DNA of 64,000 nucleotides from Candidatus Pelagibacter sp. RS39 (GTDB lineage: Bacteria; Pseudomonadota; Alphaproteobacteria; Pelagibacterales; Pelagibacteraceae). Position 1 is the first letter of the stretch, and every line of letters begins with the position of its first letter. The translations under genes were made by a program, and so were the position numbers. Shown here piece by piece: positions 54,189 through 63,580 of this stretch. The stretch covers positions 434,001 through 498,000 of the forward strand of contig NZ_CP020777.1 in the NCBI RefSeq assembly GCF_002101315.1. Reading direction: 5' to 3'. The notes under the pieces were generated by a model. It was not told where the DNA came from. It saw only the letters and a list, made by a program, of their open reading frames with translations, and ran no database searches.

Positions 54189-55622
54189 ATGAGTCAATTA
54201 GATTTGAAAATAGGACCAAAAATCAAGGCTTTTAGGAGACAATTAGGGCTTCAAGCTAATAAATTAGCTGAAGAATTAAACATATCTCCGAGTTATTTAA
54301 ATCTAATTGAGGGAGGAAAAAGAAAAATAGATGGAGATTTACTTTTAAAAATTTGCGAAAAATTAAATATTGAACTTTCCCAATTAACCTCAAAATCGGA
54401 CATCAATTTAGAAAATACTTTATCAGAAATACTCGATGATAAATTGTTTGAAGATTTAGATATTTTAGGTCCAGAAGTAAAAGATTTAGTTGGCACCAAT
54501 CCTAAGATTGGCAGAGCAATTGTAAGACTAGGTGATATTTTAAAAAAGAAAGATCATGAAATGATCAATAAAATTGAAACAATATCAGGAAAGATAGTTG
54601 ATAATAGAAAGAATTCATTTCCAGGTGAGGTTATTTCTGACTTTTTACAAGAGAATAAAAACTATTTTCCAAAATTAGAGAATTTTGCAAATAAAGTTTT
54701 CGATAAAGTTCAAAAAAATAATAGAACTAGATATATTGCTCTTTGCGATTATTTAAAATCAGAATACGACATAACAGTAAAAGATGTTATTCCTGAAGAA
54801 AATAAACCTTTTTCAAAAATCTATAGGAAAAATAAAAAAGAACTATTATTAAGTGATTACAGTTCTCTAGAAACAAAAAAACTACATGCAGCTGCTCAAA
54901 TAGCCCAAGAAGGTGCTGATAAAGAGATTGAGGAATATTTGTCTAAATTTACTTTTCCATCTGATGAGTCTAAAAAATTAACAAAAATTGCATTGTTAAA
55001 TTATTGTGGTGCAGCAATTTTAATGCCTTACAAACTTTTTCACACAGAATGTAAAAAGCTTAAATATGATTTGGAGTTATTACAAAATACCTTTGCCACA
55101 TCTTTTGAGCAGGTAGCTCATAGAGTTACATGTTTACAAGATCCGAAACTTCCAGGAATACCATTTCATTTTTTAAGAGTAGATATGGCTGGAAATATAT
55201 CAAAAAGATTTTCATTATCAGGAATAGAAATTCCAAGATATGGTGGAGCTTGTCCACGTTGGAACGTTTATTCAGCTTTGACACGACCTGGTATTATTCA
55301 AGCTGCTGTAAGCAAAATGTCTAATGGTGAAAAGTATGTATGTATTGCTAGAACAGTTGAAAAAGGAATTGGAAGATTTGGACAAGCGAAAAGTATTTTG
55401 TCAATTGGATTAGGATGTGAAGCTAAATACGCAAAAGAATTTATATATTCGGAAAATTTAAACATTAATGATAAATCTACAGAAATACCAATAGGTGTGT
55501 CATGTAGAACTTGTGATAGATTAGACTGTTCACAAAGAGCTTTTCCTCCTTTACATAAAAAATTCGATGTCGATATTAACTCAAGAGGTGTTTCCGTATA
55601 TGTTGGAGACAAAAACACATAG
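54189..55622 (+). CDS. RamB/ScfR-type XRE transcriptional regulator (short-chain acyl-CoA responsive)
   Basis: A 477-residue regulator. Residues 9-63 form an XRE helix-turn-helix (AFRRQLGLQANKLAEELNISP). The middle has an ImmA/IrrE-like peptidase fold whose metal motif is degenerate (SFEQVAHRVTCL, lacking HExxH). The C-terminal domain holds CRTCDRLDCSQRAFPP, as in DUF2083 regulators of the RamB/ScfR group, which control glyoxylate and propionate genes. It is divergent from aceA and its neighbour across the palindromic region. Confidence 0.88.
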   Translation: MSQLDLKIGPKIKAFRRQLGLQANKLAEELNISPSYLNLIEGGKRKIDGDLLLKICEKLNIELSQLTSKSDINLENTLSEILDDKLFEDLDILGPEVKDLVGTNPKIGRAIVRLGDILKKKDHEMINKIETISGKIVDNRKNSFPGEVISDFLQENKNYFPKLENFANKVFDKVQKNNRTRYIALCDYLKSEYDITVKDVIPEENKPFSKIYRKNKKELLLSDYSSLETKKLHAAAQIAQEGADKEIEEYLSKFTFPSDESKKLTKIALLNYCGAAILMPYKLFHTECKKLKYDLELLQNTFATSFEQVAHRVTCLQDPKLPGIPFHFLRVDMAGNISKRFSLSGIEIPRYGGACPRWNVYSALTRPGIIQAAVSKMSNGEKYVCIARTVEKGIGRFGQAKSILSIGLGCEAKYAKEFIYSENLNINDKSTEIPIGVSCRTCDRLDCSQRAFPPLHKKFDVDINSRGVSVYVGDKNT

Positions 55623-55625
55623 GCG

Positions 55626-55790
55626 ATGATTAAATTTATCATACCTGCAATTATTGTTTTTTTGATAGTTCTCTTCTGGGAAAAGATAAATGAAACAATT
55701 TATAAAAAATTTAATATTAAGATAAATTATATTGTAGCTACGATCTCAATATTAATTTTAGGTGTAATTTTTGCTTTATTATATTTTTGA
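55626..55790 (+). CDS. Small two-helix membrane protein, 54 residues
   Basis: Starts MIKFIIPAIIVFLIVLF and has a second helix YIVATISILILGVIFALLYF, separated by a charged loop (WEKINETIYKKFNIKI). It begins 3 bases after the regulator stop, so it is likely in its transcript. Function unknown. Confidence 0.55.
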   Translation: MIKFIIPAIIVFLIVLFWEKINETIYKKFNIKINYIVATISILILGVIFALLYF

Positions 55791-55815
55791 TTTAAAATTG
55801 ATTAAAAATTAGAAA

Positions 55816-56445
55816 ATGAAAGAAATTTTTAAAAACGTAAAAAATAAGCTCACTGAAAAATATTTAGATAATAGTAGCCTCAAAACTCCAAAAAAATTTA
55901 AACCTAGAATCAAAGCTAGAATCCGAAAAAACAAACAATTAATAAATAAAAATATAGATGACTTTTTTGGTTGGGTTAAAGGAGCAGAATTAGTTGAGCT
56001 TAAAGATTGTAACATATCTGAGGACCCAGTTAGACCAGAGTTAAGTGTGTCTTTTAGAAAAAGCTTTGGAAGGAAAATTTATGGCGTTAAATATAAAAAA
56101 GAAATTCATGCTGTGATGTGCTTTGCTTTTACAAATAAAGTGCCAAAAGATGTAGAGGAATTGGATAAATTTAGCCAAGATGCTCATTTACAAAGTACTC
56201 ACAGAGGTCAAAATGTTGGTCAGATTGCTATTGCATACACAGTTTGGTCTAAAAAAAAAGGTGGTGGAAAATTGATTGTTAAGGAAGTTTACAAAAAGAT
56301 AAAAGAATCTAACCATTTAAATAGATTGGTTACACTTTCTCCTCTTACTGAAATGGCTACTAAATTTCACAGTAAAAATGGAGCAAAGCTTTTACAGGTT
56401 AATGAAACTACTCAAAATTTTGAGTATGAGATAATTAAAGAGTAA
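55816..56445 (+). CDS. Hypothetical protein, GNAT-like in its second half
   Basis: A 209-residue Lys/Arg-rich protein I do not recognise with certainty. The N-terminal 60 residues are very basic (KKFKPRIKARIRKNKQ). The second half resembles an acetyltransferase fold: AHLQSTHRGQNVGQIAIAY looks like a motif A acetyl-CoA site, and KFHSKNGAKLLQV matches the usual end of GNAT domains. It has no signal peptide. The basic start could bind nucleic acid. Confidence 0.6.
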   Translation: MKEIFKNVKNKLTEKYLDNSSLKTPKKFKPRIKARIRKNKQLINKNIDDFFGWVKGAELVELKDCNISEDPVRPELSVSFRKSFGRKIYGVKYKKEIHAVMCFAFTNKVPKDVEELDKFSQDAHLQSTHRGQNVGQIAIAYTVWSKKKGGGKLIVKEVYKKIKESNHLNRLVTLSPLTEMATKFHSKNGAKLLQVNETTQNFEYEIIKE

Positions 56446-56474
56446 AAAATTTAAAATTCATATAAAAAAGATAT

Positions 56475-57518
56475 ATGATGAATTTTTTATATTTTCTTAT
56501 TTTAGTTATAGGTTTGAATAATTTAACATTTGCTATGGAAAAAAAACCTTATCATCATCTCTCTGACGGTACTTTTAGAAATCCTGAAGGATCTCCAGTT
56601 AGATCAAAAGATGTAAAATTTTCCTACAAAACATTTATTAAAGAAAAAAAAAAAATTGATATTACTGTACCAAAAGATCATGTCATTGATAAAAAAATTG
56701 TTAAAGAAAATTTAGAGAAATTAAAAAATGACGATTATCTTGCCTGGATAGGACATGCCACATTCTTAATTAAATTAGGTGAAACAACAATTATTACAGA
56801 TCCAGTTTTTTCAAAAAATGCAGGACCTTTAATATTTGGTCCAAAAAGATATGTTGAGCCAGCTATTCAATTAAAAGAAATTCCAAAAACAAATGTATTT
56901 TTACTTACCCATAATCATTATGACCATCAGGATATGTCAACTATTAGAGGATTTCCTTATAAAAATGCAAAGGTTTTACTTCCTCTTAAACTTGGTAAAT
57001 ATTTCAAAAGATACAAAGATGTTAATGAAATGGATTGGTATGACGAAATACAAGTTAATAATGATTTAAAAATTACCTTATTACCCGCAGTCCATTGGTC
57101 AAAAAGAAGTTTGACTGACACTAATAAAACACTATGGGGGAATTTTTTAATTGAATATAAAAATAAAAAAATATTTTTTGCATGTGATACAGGGTATGGA
57201 AATATATATAAAGAACTTGGGGAAAAATATGGTCCAATTGATTTAACAATGATTAACATTGGAGCATATGATTTTAGACCTATGTTTGAAAAATCAATTT
57301 ATCATACCACCCCTGAAGAGGCTTTAAATGTTGCACAAGATTTAAAAAGCAGAAAAGTTTTAGGAACACATTGGGGGACTTTTGTTTTATCTTTAGAACC
57401 AATAATGGAACCACCGAAAAGATTTAAAGATAATGCTGAAAAATATGGATTTAATAAAGAGGATGCACTTATTTTTAAGATTGGTCAAATTTCAAAAATA
57501 TCAGATATTATCAATTAA
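56475..57518 (+). CDS. Secreted metallo-beta-lactamase-fold hydrolase (NAPE-PLD/UlaG-like)
   Basis: A 347-residue protein with a signal-like N-terminus (residues 1-20). Metal motifs are THNHYDHQDM (HxHxDH) and ACDTGYG, with THWGTFVLSLEP near the end. The PVFSKNAGPLIFGPKRYVEP region is typical of the NAPE-phospholipase D-like group. It may act on phospholipids or related esters in the periplasm; substrate unknown. Confidence 0.82.
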   Translation: MMNFLYFLILVIGLNNLTFAMEKKPYHHLSDGTFRNPEGSPVRSKDVKFSYKTFIKEKKKIDITVPKDHVIDKKIVKENLEKLKNDDYLAWIGHATFLIKLGETTIITDPVFSKNAGPLIFGPKRYVEPAIQLKEIPKTNVFLLTHNHYDHQDMSTIRGFPYKNAKVLLPLKLGKYFKRYKDVNEMDWYDEIQVNNDLKITLLPAVHWSKRSLTDTNKTLWGNFLIEYKNKKIFFACDTGYGNIYKELGEKYGPIDLTMINIGAYDFRPMFEKSIYHTTPEEALNVAQDLKSRKVLGTHWGTFVLSLEPIMEPPKRFKDNAEKYGFNKEDALIFKIGQISKISDIIN

Positions 57519-57524
57519 AAATTT

Positions 57525-58688
57525 ATGGAAAAAATTAATTGGAATTATCCTACTTCAATGTGGGTGGGTGAAAATAGAATTAAAGATTTAAGTATAGCTT
57601 GTAAAAATTTAAATATAAAAAAACCTCTATTGGTTACTGACAAAGGACTTGCACAATCAACTATTGTTAAAGATGCTTTGTCAAATTTAAAAAGTAATAA
57701 TTTATCTACTGAAATATTTTACGATGTGATTGGTAATCCAACAGGTAAAAATGTAAGCGATGGAGTAAAACATTATAAAGAAAAAAATTGTGATGGTGTG
57801 ATTGCTTTTGGTGGTGGAAGTGGTCTTGATGTGGGAAAAGCAATTGCATTCATGACAGGTCAAACTTTATCATTGTGGGATTTTGAAGATGTTGGTGACA
57901 ATTGGACTAAGGCTGACCCAAATAATATCGCTCCTATTATAGCTGTGCCTACTACAGCTGGAACAGGTTCTGAAACGGGAAGAGCATCTGTTATTTTAAA
58001 TGAAGAATTAGGAGTAAAGAAAATTATATTTCATCCAAAGTTTTTACCATCCATAGTTATTTTAGACCCAGTTTTAACAAAAGATTTACCCAAAAAAATG
58101 ACAGCCGCAACAGGTATGGATGCATTAGCACATAATTTAGAGGCTTTTTGTGCTCCAGGTTATCATCCAATGGCTGACGGAATAGCTTTAGAGGGTATGA
58201 AATTAATTTCTAAATGGTTACCAGAGGCGTACAAAAATGGATCAAACCTTGAGGCTAGAATGAACATGCTTACAGCTGCTAGCATGGGATCTACTGCATT
58301 TCAAAAAGGCTTAGGTGCAATTCATTCCTTGAGCCATCCAGTAAATGCTTTAAATAACCTTCATCATGGCTTATCAAATGCAATTTTCATGCCATATGTT
58401 TTAACTTTCAACAGAGATGTGATTGAGAGCAAAGTCGTAAAGATCTCAGAGTATCTAGAGCTAAAAGATAAATCTTTTGATGGTTTTTTGAAATGGATTT
58501 TAGATTTAAGAGAAGAATTTGAAATTCCACATAAATTATCTAGTGTGATTAATGAGAAAGATTTACAAATTGATCGTTTATCAGAAATGGCTTTAGATGA
58601 TCCATCAACAAGCGGTAATCCAAAAAAACTGAAGATTGAAGATATGAAAATGATGTATCAGCACAGCATGTCTGGTAATTTGTTTTAA
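57525..58688 (+). CDS. Iron-containing alcohol dehydrogenase
   Basis: A 387-residue NAD(P)-dependent dehydrogenase. The dinucleotide motif GGGSGLDVGKAIAF and iron ligands in DALAHNLEAFCAPGYHPM and LGAIHSLSHPVNALNNLHHG are intact. The substrate is not determinable; the family includes enzymes acting on lactaldehyde, 1,3-propanediol and choline-derived alcohols. It is followed with no gap by a glutamine amidotransferase gene. Confidence 0.93.
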   Translation: MEKINWNYPTSMWVGENRIKDLSIACKNLNIKKPLLVTDKGLAQSTIVKDALSNLKSNNLSTEIFYDVIGNPTGKNVSDGVKHYKEKNCDGVIAFGGGSGLDVGKAIAFMTGQTLSLWDFEDVGDNWTKADPNNIAPIIAVPTTAGTGSETGRASVILNEELGVKKIIFHPKFLPSIVILDPVLTKDLPKKMTAATGMDALAHNLEAFCAPGYHPMADGIALEGMKLISKWLPEAYKNGSNLEARMNMLTAASMGSTAFQKGLGAIHSLSHPVNALNNLHHGLSNAIFMPYVLTFNRDVIESKVVKISEYLELKDKSFDGFLKWILDLREEFEIPHKLSSVINEKDLQIDRLSEMALDDPSTSGNPKKLKIEDMKMMYQHSMSGNLF

Positions 58689-59477
58689 ATGAAAAACTTT
58701 AATATCTTAATTGTTGAAGGAAATTTAAAAGAAGAAAATCAAAATTTTTTGGAAGTAGGTATTCAAACACACACTGAGAGTTTAAAGGATAGTCTTAATG
58801 GATTTGATAATCATTATAATTTTGATGTTATTAATCCATCGTCTGACCTAAATTTAGATGAGGTAAAAAATAAACTTCCAAAATATGACGGATTAATTTG
58901 GGGCGGAAGTAGTTTGAACATCTATAACAATACACCAGAGATAAAAAGACAAATTGAATTTATGAGAGAATGTCAAAAACAAGTTAAAAATATTTTAGCG
59001 ATTTGTTGGGGAATGCAAGTTGCGGTGACCGCTGCTGGAGGAGAGGTAAAAAAAGCGGAAAAATCTCATATTGGAATTGCAAATGATATCGTGATTAATA
59101 ATGAGGGATTAAAATATCCTATTTATAAAGATAAGAATAATAATTTCAATTCTCCAGCGTTTAATTTTGATGAGGTAACTAAGTTGCCAACAAATGGAAT
59201 TTGTTTAGCATCAAATAGAATTAACAAAGTTCAAAGTTTATATTTTGAGGTAGGTATATCTAAAATTTATGGATTACAATATCATCCTGAAATAACTTAC
59301 GAAAAAATGATAAGTTTAATTGAGTTTAGGAAAGACAGATTAATTCAAACTAGAAAAGCATTTAGAGATGAGGAAGAGATTAAAAATCATATAATGCTTA
59401 TCAAAAAAGAAATTACTGTGTCAAATAAGACACAAAGAATGATTGAGTTAAAAAACTGGTTAGATAATATAATTTGA
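58689..59477 (+). CDS. Class I glutamine amidotransferase-like protein
   Basis: A 262-residue GATase1 protein with nucleophile motif LAICWGMQVAVTAAGG and the His-Glu pair in YGLQYHPEIT. It stands alone as a glutaminase-type domain, similar to GuaA-type stand-alone GATases; partner unknown. It starts on the base after the dehydrogenase stop. Confidence 0.85.
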   Translation: MKNFNILIVEGNLKEENQNFLEVGIQTHTESLKDSLNGFDNHYNFDVINPSSDLNLDEVKNKLPKYDGLIWGGSSLNIYNNTPEIKRQIEFMRECQKQVKNILAICWGMQVAVTAAGGEVKKAEKSHIGIANDIVINNEGLKYPIYKDKNNNFNSPAFNFDEVTKLPTNGICLASNRINKVQSLYFEVGISKIYGLQYHPEITYEKMISLIEFRKDRLIQTRKAFRDEEEIKNHIMLIKKEITVSNKTQRMIELKNWLDNII

Positions 59478-59483
59478 TTTGAA

Positions 59484-60596
59484 ATGTTAAGTTATATTTT
59501 ACCTTTTGTTGTTCTAATTTTAATTGTTGTTTTTATTCATGAGTATGGACATTATTATTTTGCCAAAAAATACGGAGTAGGTGTTACAGATTTTTCCATA
59601 GGTTTTGGTCAAGAAATTTTTGGTTGGAACGATAAATCAGGAACAAGATGGAAAATATGCTGGATACCTTTGGGTGGATATGTAAAGTTTTTTGGAGATA
59701 GAAATGTATATTCTCAAGCAGATCATAAAGAAATTTTAGAAAAGTATAATGAGGAAGAACAAAAAAAATTATTTATTTTAAAACCTTTATATCAGCGAAC
59801 TTTGATTGTATTTGGAGGTCCTCTTGCTAACTTTTTACTGGCATTAGTAATTTTTTTTTCAATTTATACTTTTGTTGGTAAAGACTTTACCCCAGCAGTT
59901 ATAAACGAAGTTCAAAAAGATAGCCCTGCTATGATAGGTGGTTTAAAGCAAAATGATGTAATTTTAGAAATAGATGGTAACAAAGTTGAAAGCATAATGG
60001 ATGTCTCTAAATTTATTACTATGTCCACTGATGAAATAATAGATTTTAAAGTAAAACGATCGTATGATGAACAAATTTTAAAGATAAAACCAAACATTGT
60101 TCCAGGCGAGGACAATTTAGGCAATAAACTTAATAAAAGAATAGTTGGAATAAAATTAGGAGCCTATAATAATGAAATTAATCACGTTAAACTAGGACCT
60201 GCACAAGCAATATATCATGCTGCTCACGAAGTTTATTATGTGGGTGTTTCCTCTTTAAAATATATTGGAGCAATGATTTTTGGTAAAGCTGATACCTCTC
60301 AGCTTGGAGGCCCTATAAGAATAGCAAAAATTTCAGGGCAGGTTGCAGAGTTTGGGGTTTTGGCATTTATTAGTATGATGGCTTATATCTCAATCAGTCT
60401 TGGTTTAGTTAACTTGTTTCCAATTCCGATGCTTGATGGGGGACATTTGATGTTTTATGCATTTGAAAAAGTTTTAGGTCGACCATTATCTCAAAAAACA
60501 CAAGAGGGTTTTTTTCGAATCGGATTGTTTTTATTAATATCTTTAATGTTTTTTACGACTTTTAACGATCTTAAAGACCTTGGATTATTTAATTAA
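59484..60596 (+). CDS. rseP: RseP-type site-2 protease (M50 family)
   Basis: A 370-residue intramembrane zinc protease. The active-site HEYGHYYFAKK sits in the first helix, the second metal motif is NLFPIPMLDGGHL near the C-terminus, and a single PDZ domain is visible (VINEVQKDSPAMIGGLKQND). The usual role is cleavage of anti-sigma factors or other small membrane proteins in the envelope response. bamA and lpx neighbours often seen with rseP are absent here. Confidence 0.93.
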   Translation: MLSYILPFVVLILIVVFIHEYGHYYFAKKYGVGVTDFSIGFGQEIFGWNDKSGTRWKICWIPLGGYVKFFGDRNVYSQADHKEILEKYNEEEQKKLFILKPLYQRTLIVFGGPLANFLLALVIFFSIYTFVGKDFTPAVINEVQKDSPAMIGGLKQNDVILEIDGNKVESIMDVSKFITMSTDEIIDFKVKRSYDEQILKIKPNIVPGEDNLGNKLNKRIVGIKLGAYNNEINHVKLGPAQAIYHAAHEVYYVGVSSLKYIGAMIFGKADTSQLGGPIRIAKISGQVAEFGVLAFISMMAYISISLGLVNLFPIPMLDGGHLMFYAFEKVLGRPLSQKTQEGFFRIGLFLLISLMFFTTFNDLKDLGLFN

Positions 60597-60647
60597 CATT
60601 TTCTTGAAAAGTTCAAAAACCCAATAAAATCAACATTTTTTTGATTT

Positions 60648-60663
60648 ACACAATATGTTGTGT
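60648..60663. promoter_or_regulatory. Palindrome upstream of hup
   Basis: ACACAATATGTTGTGT, 6-base perfect arms around TATG, lies 87 bases before the HU start in a gap that also contains a -35-like TTGACA near 60712. It may be an operator of the HU gene; nothing more can be said. Confidence 0.35.
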
Positions 60664-60750
60664 ATAACTTTTTATAATATACTAAAAAAAGTCTTGATTT
60701 ATCAACGCTTTTGACAACAATGAAAATAACCTAACAAAACCGGAGCTAAA

Positions 60751-61026
60751 ATGAATAAAAAACAACTAGTTGTCAAAATTTCAGGGGCGCTAAATTTGAG
60801 TAAAGCTGATGCCGAAAGAACTTTTGATACAATTACCAACACAATTTTAGATGCTTTAAAAGCTGATGATTCAGTAAAAATTGCTGGTTTTGGTACTTAT
60901 AAAGTAGCTAAAAGAAAAGCTAGAGTTGGAAGAAATCCAAGGACTGGTGAGCAGATTCAAATAGCTGCATCACAAAAAGTTAAGTTCTTACCTGCAAAAG
61001 CTTTAAAAGAAGTATTCAATAAATAA
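60751..61026 (+). CDS. DNA-binding protein HU
   Basis: A 91-residue histone-like protein. The HU signature is complete: GFGTYKVAKRKARVGRNPRTGE and the end VKFLPAKALKEVF. It binds and bends DNA nonspecifically as a dimer. It is monocistronic with its own strong terminator at 61036-61068. Confidence 0.96.
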   Translation: MNKKQLVVKISGALNLSKADAERTFDTITNTILDALKADDSVKIAGFGTYKVAKRKARVGRNPRTGEQIQIAASQKVKFLPAKALKEVFNK

Positions 61027-61035
61027 CGTCTTTTT

Positions 61036-61068
61036 ACAGCCTTAACGAAATTCTCGTTAAGGCTGTTT
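61036..61068 (+). terminator. Terminator after hup
   Basis: Perfect 13-pair stem, ACAGCCTTAACGA with TCGTTAAGGCTGT, 5-base loop, followed by TTCT. It starts 10 bases after the HU stop. Confidence 0.85.
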
Positions 61069-61071
61069 CTA

Positions 61072-61088
61072 TATGCAAATACTGCATA
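61072..61088. promoter_or_regulatory. Palindrome upstream of amt
   Basis: TATGCA and TGCATA flank five bases (AATAC), 74 bases before the Amt start. Its TGCA-centred form could be a nitrogen-control or other operator, but no known consensus is matched firmly. Confidence 0.35.
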
Positions 61089-61161
61089 CCCAATTTTCCT
61101 AATCAGCGTTAGTTTTTAACCTTTAATAAAATAAAAGAACTCTCTTTAACAGGGAGGTCTT

Positions 61162-62463
61162 ATGACTAAATTAATAAAAATAATAAGTGCGCCACTTATT
61201 AGTTTAATTTTTTTATTAAACATGAGTAGTGCTGGTATGGCAGATACAACTGTTTCTGCCGAAGTAGGGTTTATTTTTAATACTCTATTATTCTTGATTT
61301 GCGGTTTTCTAGTAATGTTTATGGCAGCTGGGTTCGCAATGTTAGAATCAGGTATGGTTACATCTAAAAGTGTATCCGTAATCTGTGCAAAAAATATAGG
61401 TTTATTTTCAATCGCAGGAATTATGTTCTGGTTAGTAGGTTATAATTTAGCTTACGGTATTCCAGAGGGTGGTTATATTGGTAAATTTATTCCTTGGTCA
61501 GACGCTAGTGCTGTTGACACTGGTTATTCAGATGGATCAGATTGGTATTTCCAAATGGTCTTCTGTGCAACTACAGTTTCAATAGTTTCTGGTACGATGG
61601 CAGAGAGAATTAAATTATGGCCATTCTTCGTGTTTGCTGCAGTTCTTTCTGGAATTATTTATCCAATCGTAATGGGTTGGCAGTGGGGTGGAGGCTGGTT
61701 AGCGGAAGCAGGCTTTTCTGATTTTGCTGGTTCGACTCTAGTACACTCAACTGGTGGAGCAGCTGCTTTAGCTGGTGCAATGATTATTGGTCCTAGACTT
61801 GGTAGATTTACAAAGTCTGGTGCTCCAGCGCCTCTAAAACCTTTTGCAGCTTCATCAATTCCATTAGTAACGATTGGTGTATTTATTTTATGGTTAGGTT
61901 GGTTTGGTTTTAATGGTGGTTCACAATTAGCTATGGGAACTGCTGTTGATGCAATTGCTGTATCAACAATTTTCATGAATACATTTCTAGCAGGTGCAGG
62001 TGGAGTAATAGGTGCCGCTATAATTACTAGACTGCATTTTGGTAAAACAGATGTAGTCCAAATGTTAAATGGATGTATTGGTGGATTAGTTGCAGTAACA
62101 GCTGAACCATTAGCTCCATCACCTTTTGCAGCTATCCTAATTGGTGCTGTAGGTGGATTAATTGTAGTTTATGGTACAAAACTATTATTCTCATTAAAAA
62201 TTGATGATGTAGTAGGTGCAATACCAGCACACTTGTTTGCAGGAATTTGGGGAACATTAATAGTTCCAGCTACAAATTCTGATGCAGCGTTCAGTTCACA
62301 GTTAATTGGTGTGCTATCAGTTAACGTGTTTGTATTTATAGTCGCTTACATTGTGTTTAGCGCTATTAAAGCAACTATTGGCCTAAGGTTGAGTAAAGAA
62401 GGCGAAACCAAAGGTACCGATGTAACTGAAACTGGTGTAATTGCATATGCAATTCGTGACTAG
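61162..62463 (+). CDS. amt: Ammonium transporter
   Basis: A 433-residue inner-membrane channel of the Amt family with about 11 helices and an N-terminal signal-like helix. Characteristic segments: GFAMLESGMVTSKSV, HSTGGAAALAGAMI, FGFNGGSQLAMG and HLFAGIWGTL. It imports ammonium. It has a strong Shine-Dalgarno (AGGGAGG). It stands as a single gene; no GlnK is adjacent. Confidence 0.96.
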   Translation: MTKLIKIISAPLISLIFLLNMSSAGMADTTVSAEVGFIFNTLLFLICGFLVMFMAAGFAMLESGMVTSKSVSVICAKNIGLFSIAGIMFWLVGYNLAYGIPEGGYIGKFIPWSDASAVDTGYSDGSDWYFQMVFCATTVSIVSGTMAERIKLWPFFVFAAVLSGIIYPIVMGWQWGGGWLAEAGFSDFAGSTLVHSTGGAAALAGAMIIGPRLGRFTKSGAPAPLKPFAASSIPLVTIGVFILWLGWFGFNGGSQLAMGTAVDAIAVSTIFMNTFLAGAGGVIGAAIITRLHFGKTDVVQMLNGCIGGLVAVTAEPLAPSPFAAILIGAVGGLIVVYGTKLLFSLKIDDVVGAIPAHLFAGIWGTLIVPATNSDAAFSSQLIGVLSVNVFVFIVAYIVFSAIKATIGLRLSKEGETKGTDVTETGVIAYAIRD

Positions 62464-62529
62464 TTGTTAACAACAAAGGGACTCTTCGCTCTCTGTATAT
62501 TCTCAGCGAATACTCATTGAAGGGTCCCT
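62463..62529 (+). repeat. Structured 3' region of the amt transcript
   Basis: Starts with the perfect palindrome GTTGTTAACAAC (62463-62474). A larger hairpin then pairs AGGGACTCTT (62477-62486) with AAGGGTCCCT (62520-62529), with an inner CGCT/AGCG pair. It may stabilise the mRNA end or help termination before the stronger hairpin at 62555. Confidence 0.5.
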
Positions 62530-62554
62530 AAACTTTCTCTTAGTTAGTTAAATA

Positions 62555-62580
62555 ATAAGCCCCTCCCTCAAGGGGCTTAT
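62555..62580. terminator. Bidirectional terminator between amt and the glycosyltransferase-like gene
   Basis: Ten-base perfect arms ATAAGCCCCT and AGGGGCTTAT with a 6-base loop. It overlaps the last bases of the convergent minus-strand gene and is followed by AT-rich sequence on both sides. Confidence 0.75.
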
Positions 62581-63545
62581 TCATTTTGATCCCACAAATC
62601 TTTGTAATTTATAAAAGGTGATAAACCATAACTTGAATTAACATTCGTCAAATGAATAGATAAACTTTTTAAGGGAGATATACAAAACTCGTTTTTATAA
62701 ATCTCATTAATGTATTTTTCAAAAGGATCATGACGATCTTCACAATTTTTTGAAAAATTTTCCCAATATAAATCCAATAATTTTTTGCTAGTCAAAAAAG
62801 TGCATAAAGTCTTGTTTATTGTTCTCCAGTGTCTTTTATTTCCTATTAGAATATTCGTTTTTTCATTATTCATATAAAGATATGGATAATCTGCAGGACA
62901 CATAAAAATATCTTTGCCCACTTGAGATGATACTCTTTCATATGTGGAAATCATCTCGTCTAACATAGTTTCAAAATGAAGATAATCATCCTCAATAAAG
63001 AAAATTAGGTCTTCCCCAATTTTTTTTCCAATCTCAAAACTTTGAAATAAACTAGCTAAATTAGAAAAAGTCTCTTGTGATTTTTGTTTTTTTATTTTTG
63101 TTTCAAACTTTTTTGTGTCTAGGGAAATAATTTCGCAATCCACATCTTTTATAATTTGCTTAATTTTACCTAGATTTTCGTCTTTTGATGAATCATCTAG
63201 AACAATTGTTTTTATTTTTAAATCTGAGTATTTTTTTTGACAAAGATTAATAGATTTTATTAATGATTTTATTGATCGAATTGAATAATCTATTTTTGGT
63301 TTTTCGAATAATCTCCTTTTATTTTGATCCCAAACCTCAATTTCTGTATTAACCCTAACAATTATTAGTATTGAATTTACTTTTCTTGTAATCTTTACTT
63401 CTCCTAAGGGCAAGACGATTGATTTTTTATTTAAAATTGAAAGATCTTTATTTAATTCTTTGTTTAATGTAGGCGAGATAAATTCATTTTGATCAATTAT
63501 CTCAAAGCCAAAAAGTTTACAAATTTTAATGAAAAACTTTTTCAT
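62577..63545 (-). CDS. Glycosyltransferase-like protein (GT-A type)
   Basis: A 322-residue protein with a nucleotide-sugar transferase look: a central Rossmann-like strand IKTIVLDDSSKDENLGK and the acidic motif FFIEDDYLHFE, like the DxD metal site of GT-A enzymes. It has a very Lys-rich N-terminus without signal peptide. It probably glycosylates a cell-surface polymer. Family assignment is approximate. Confidence 0.65.
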   Translation of the reverse strand: MKKFFIKICKLFGFEIIDQNEFISPTLNKELNKDLSILNKKSIVLPLGEVKITRKVNSILIIVRVNTEIEVWDQNKRRLFEKPKIDYSIRSIKSLIKSINLCQKKYSDLKIKTIVLDDSSKDENLGKIKQIIKDVDCEIISLDTKKFETKIKKQKSQETFSNLASLFQSFEIGKKIGEDLIFFIEDDYLHFETMLDEMISTYERVSSQVGKDIFMCPADYPYLYMNNEKTNILIGNKRHWRTINKTLCTFLTSKKLLDLYWENFSKNCEDRHDPFEKYINEIYKNEFCISPLKSLSIHLTNVNSSYGLSPFINYKDLWDQNE

Positions 63546-63580
63546 ATGTTTTTATTTATGATATAAATATTTACAATATA

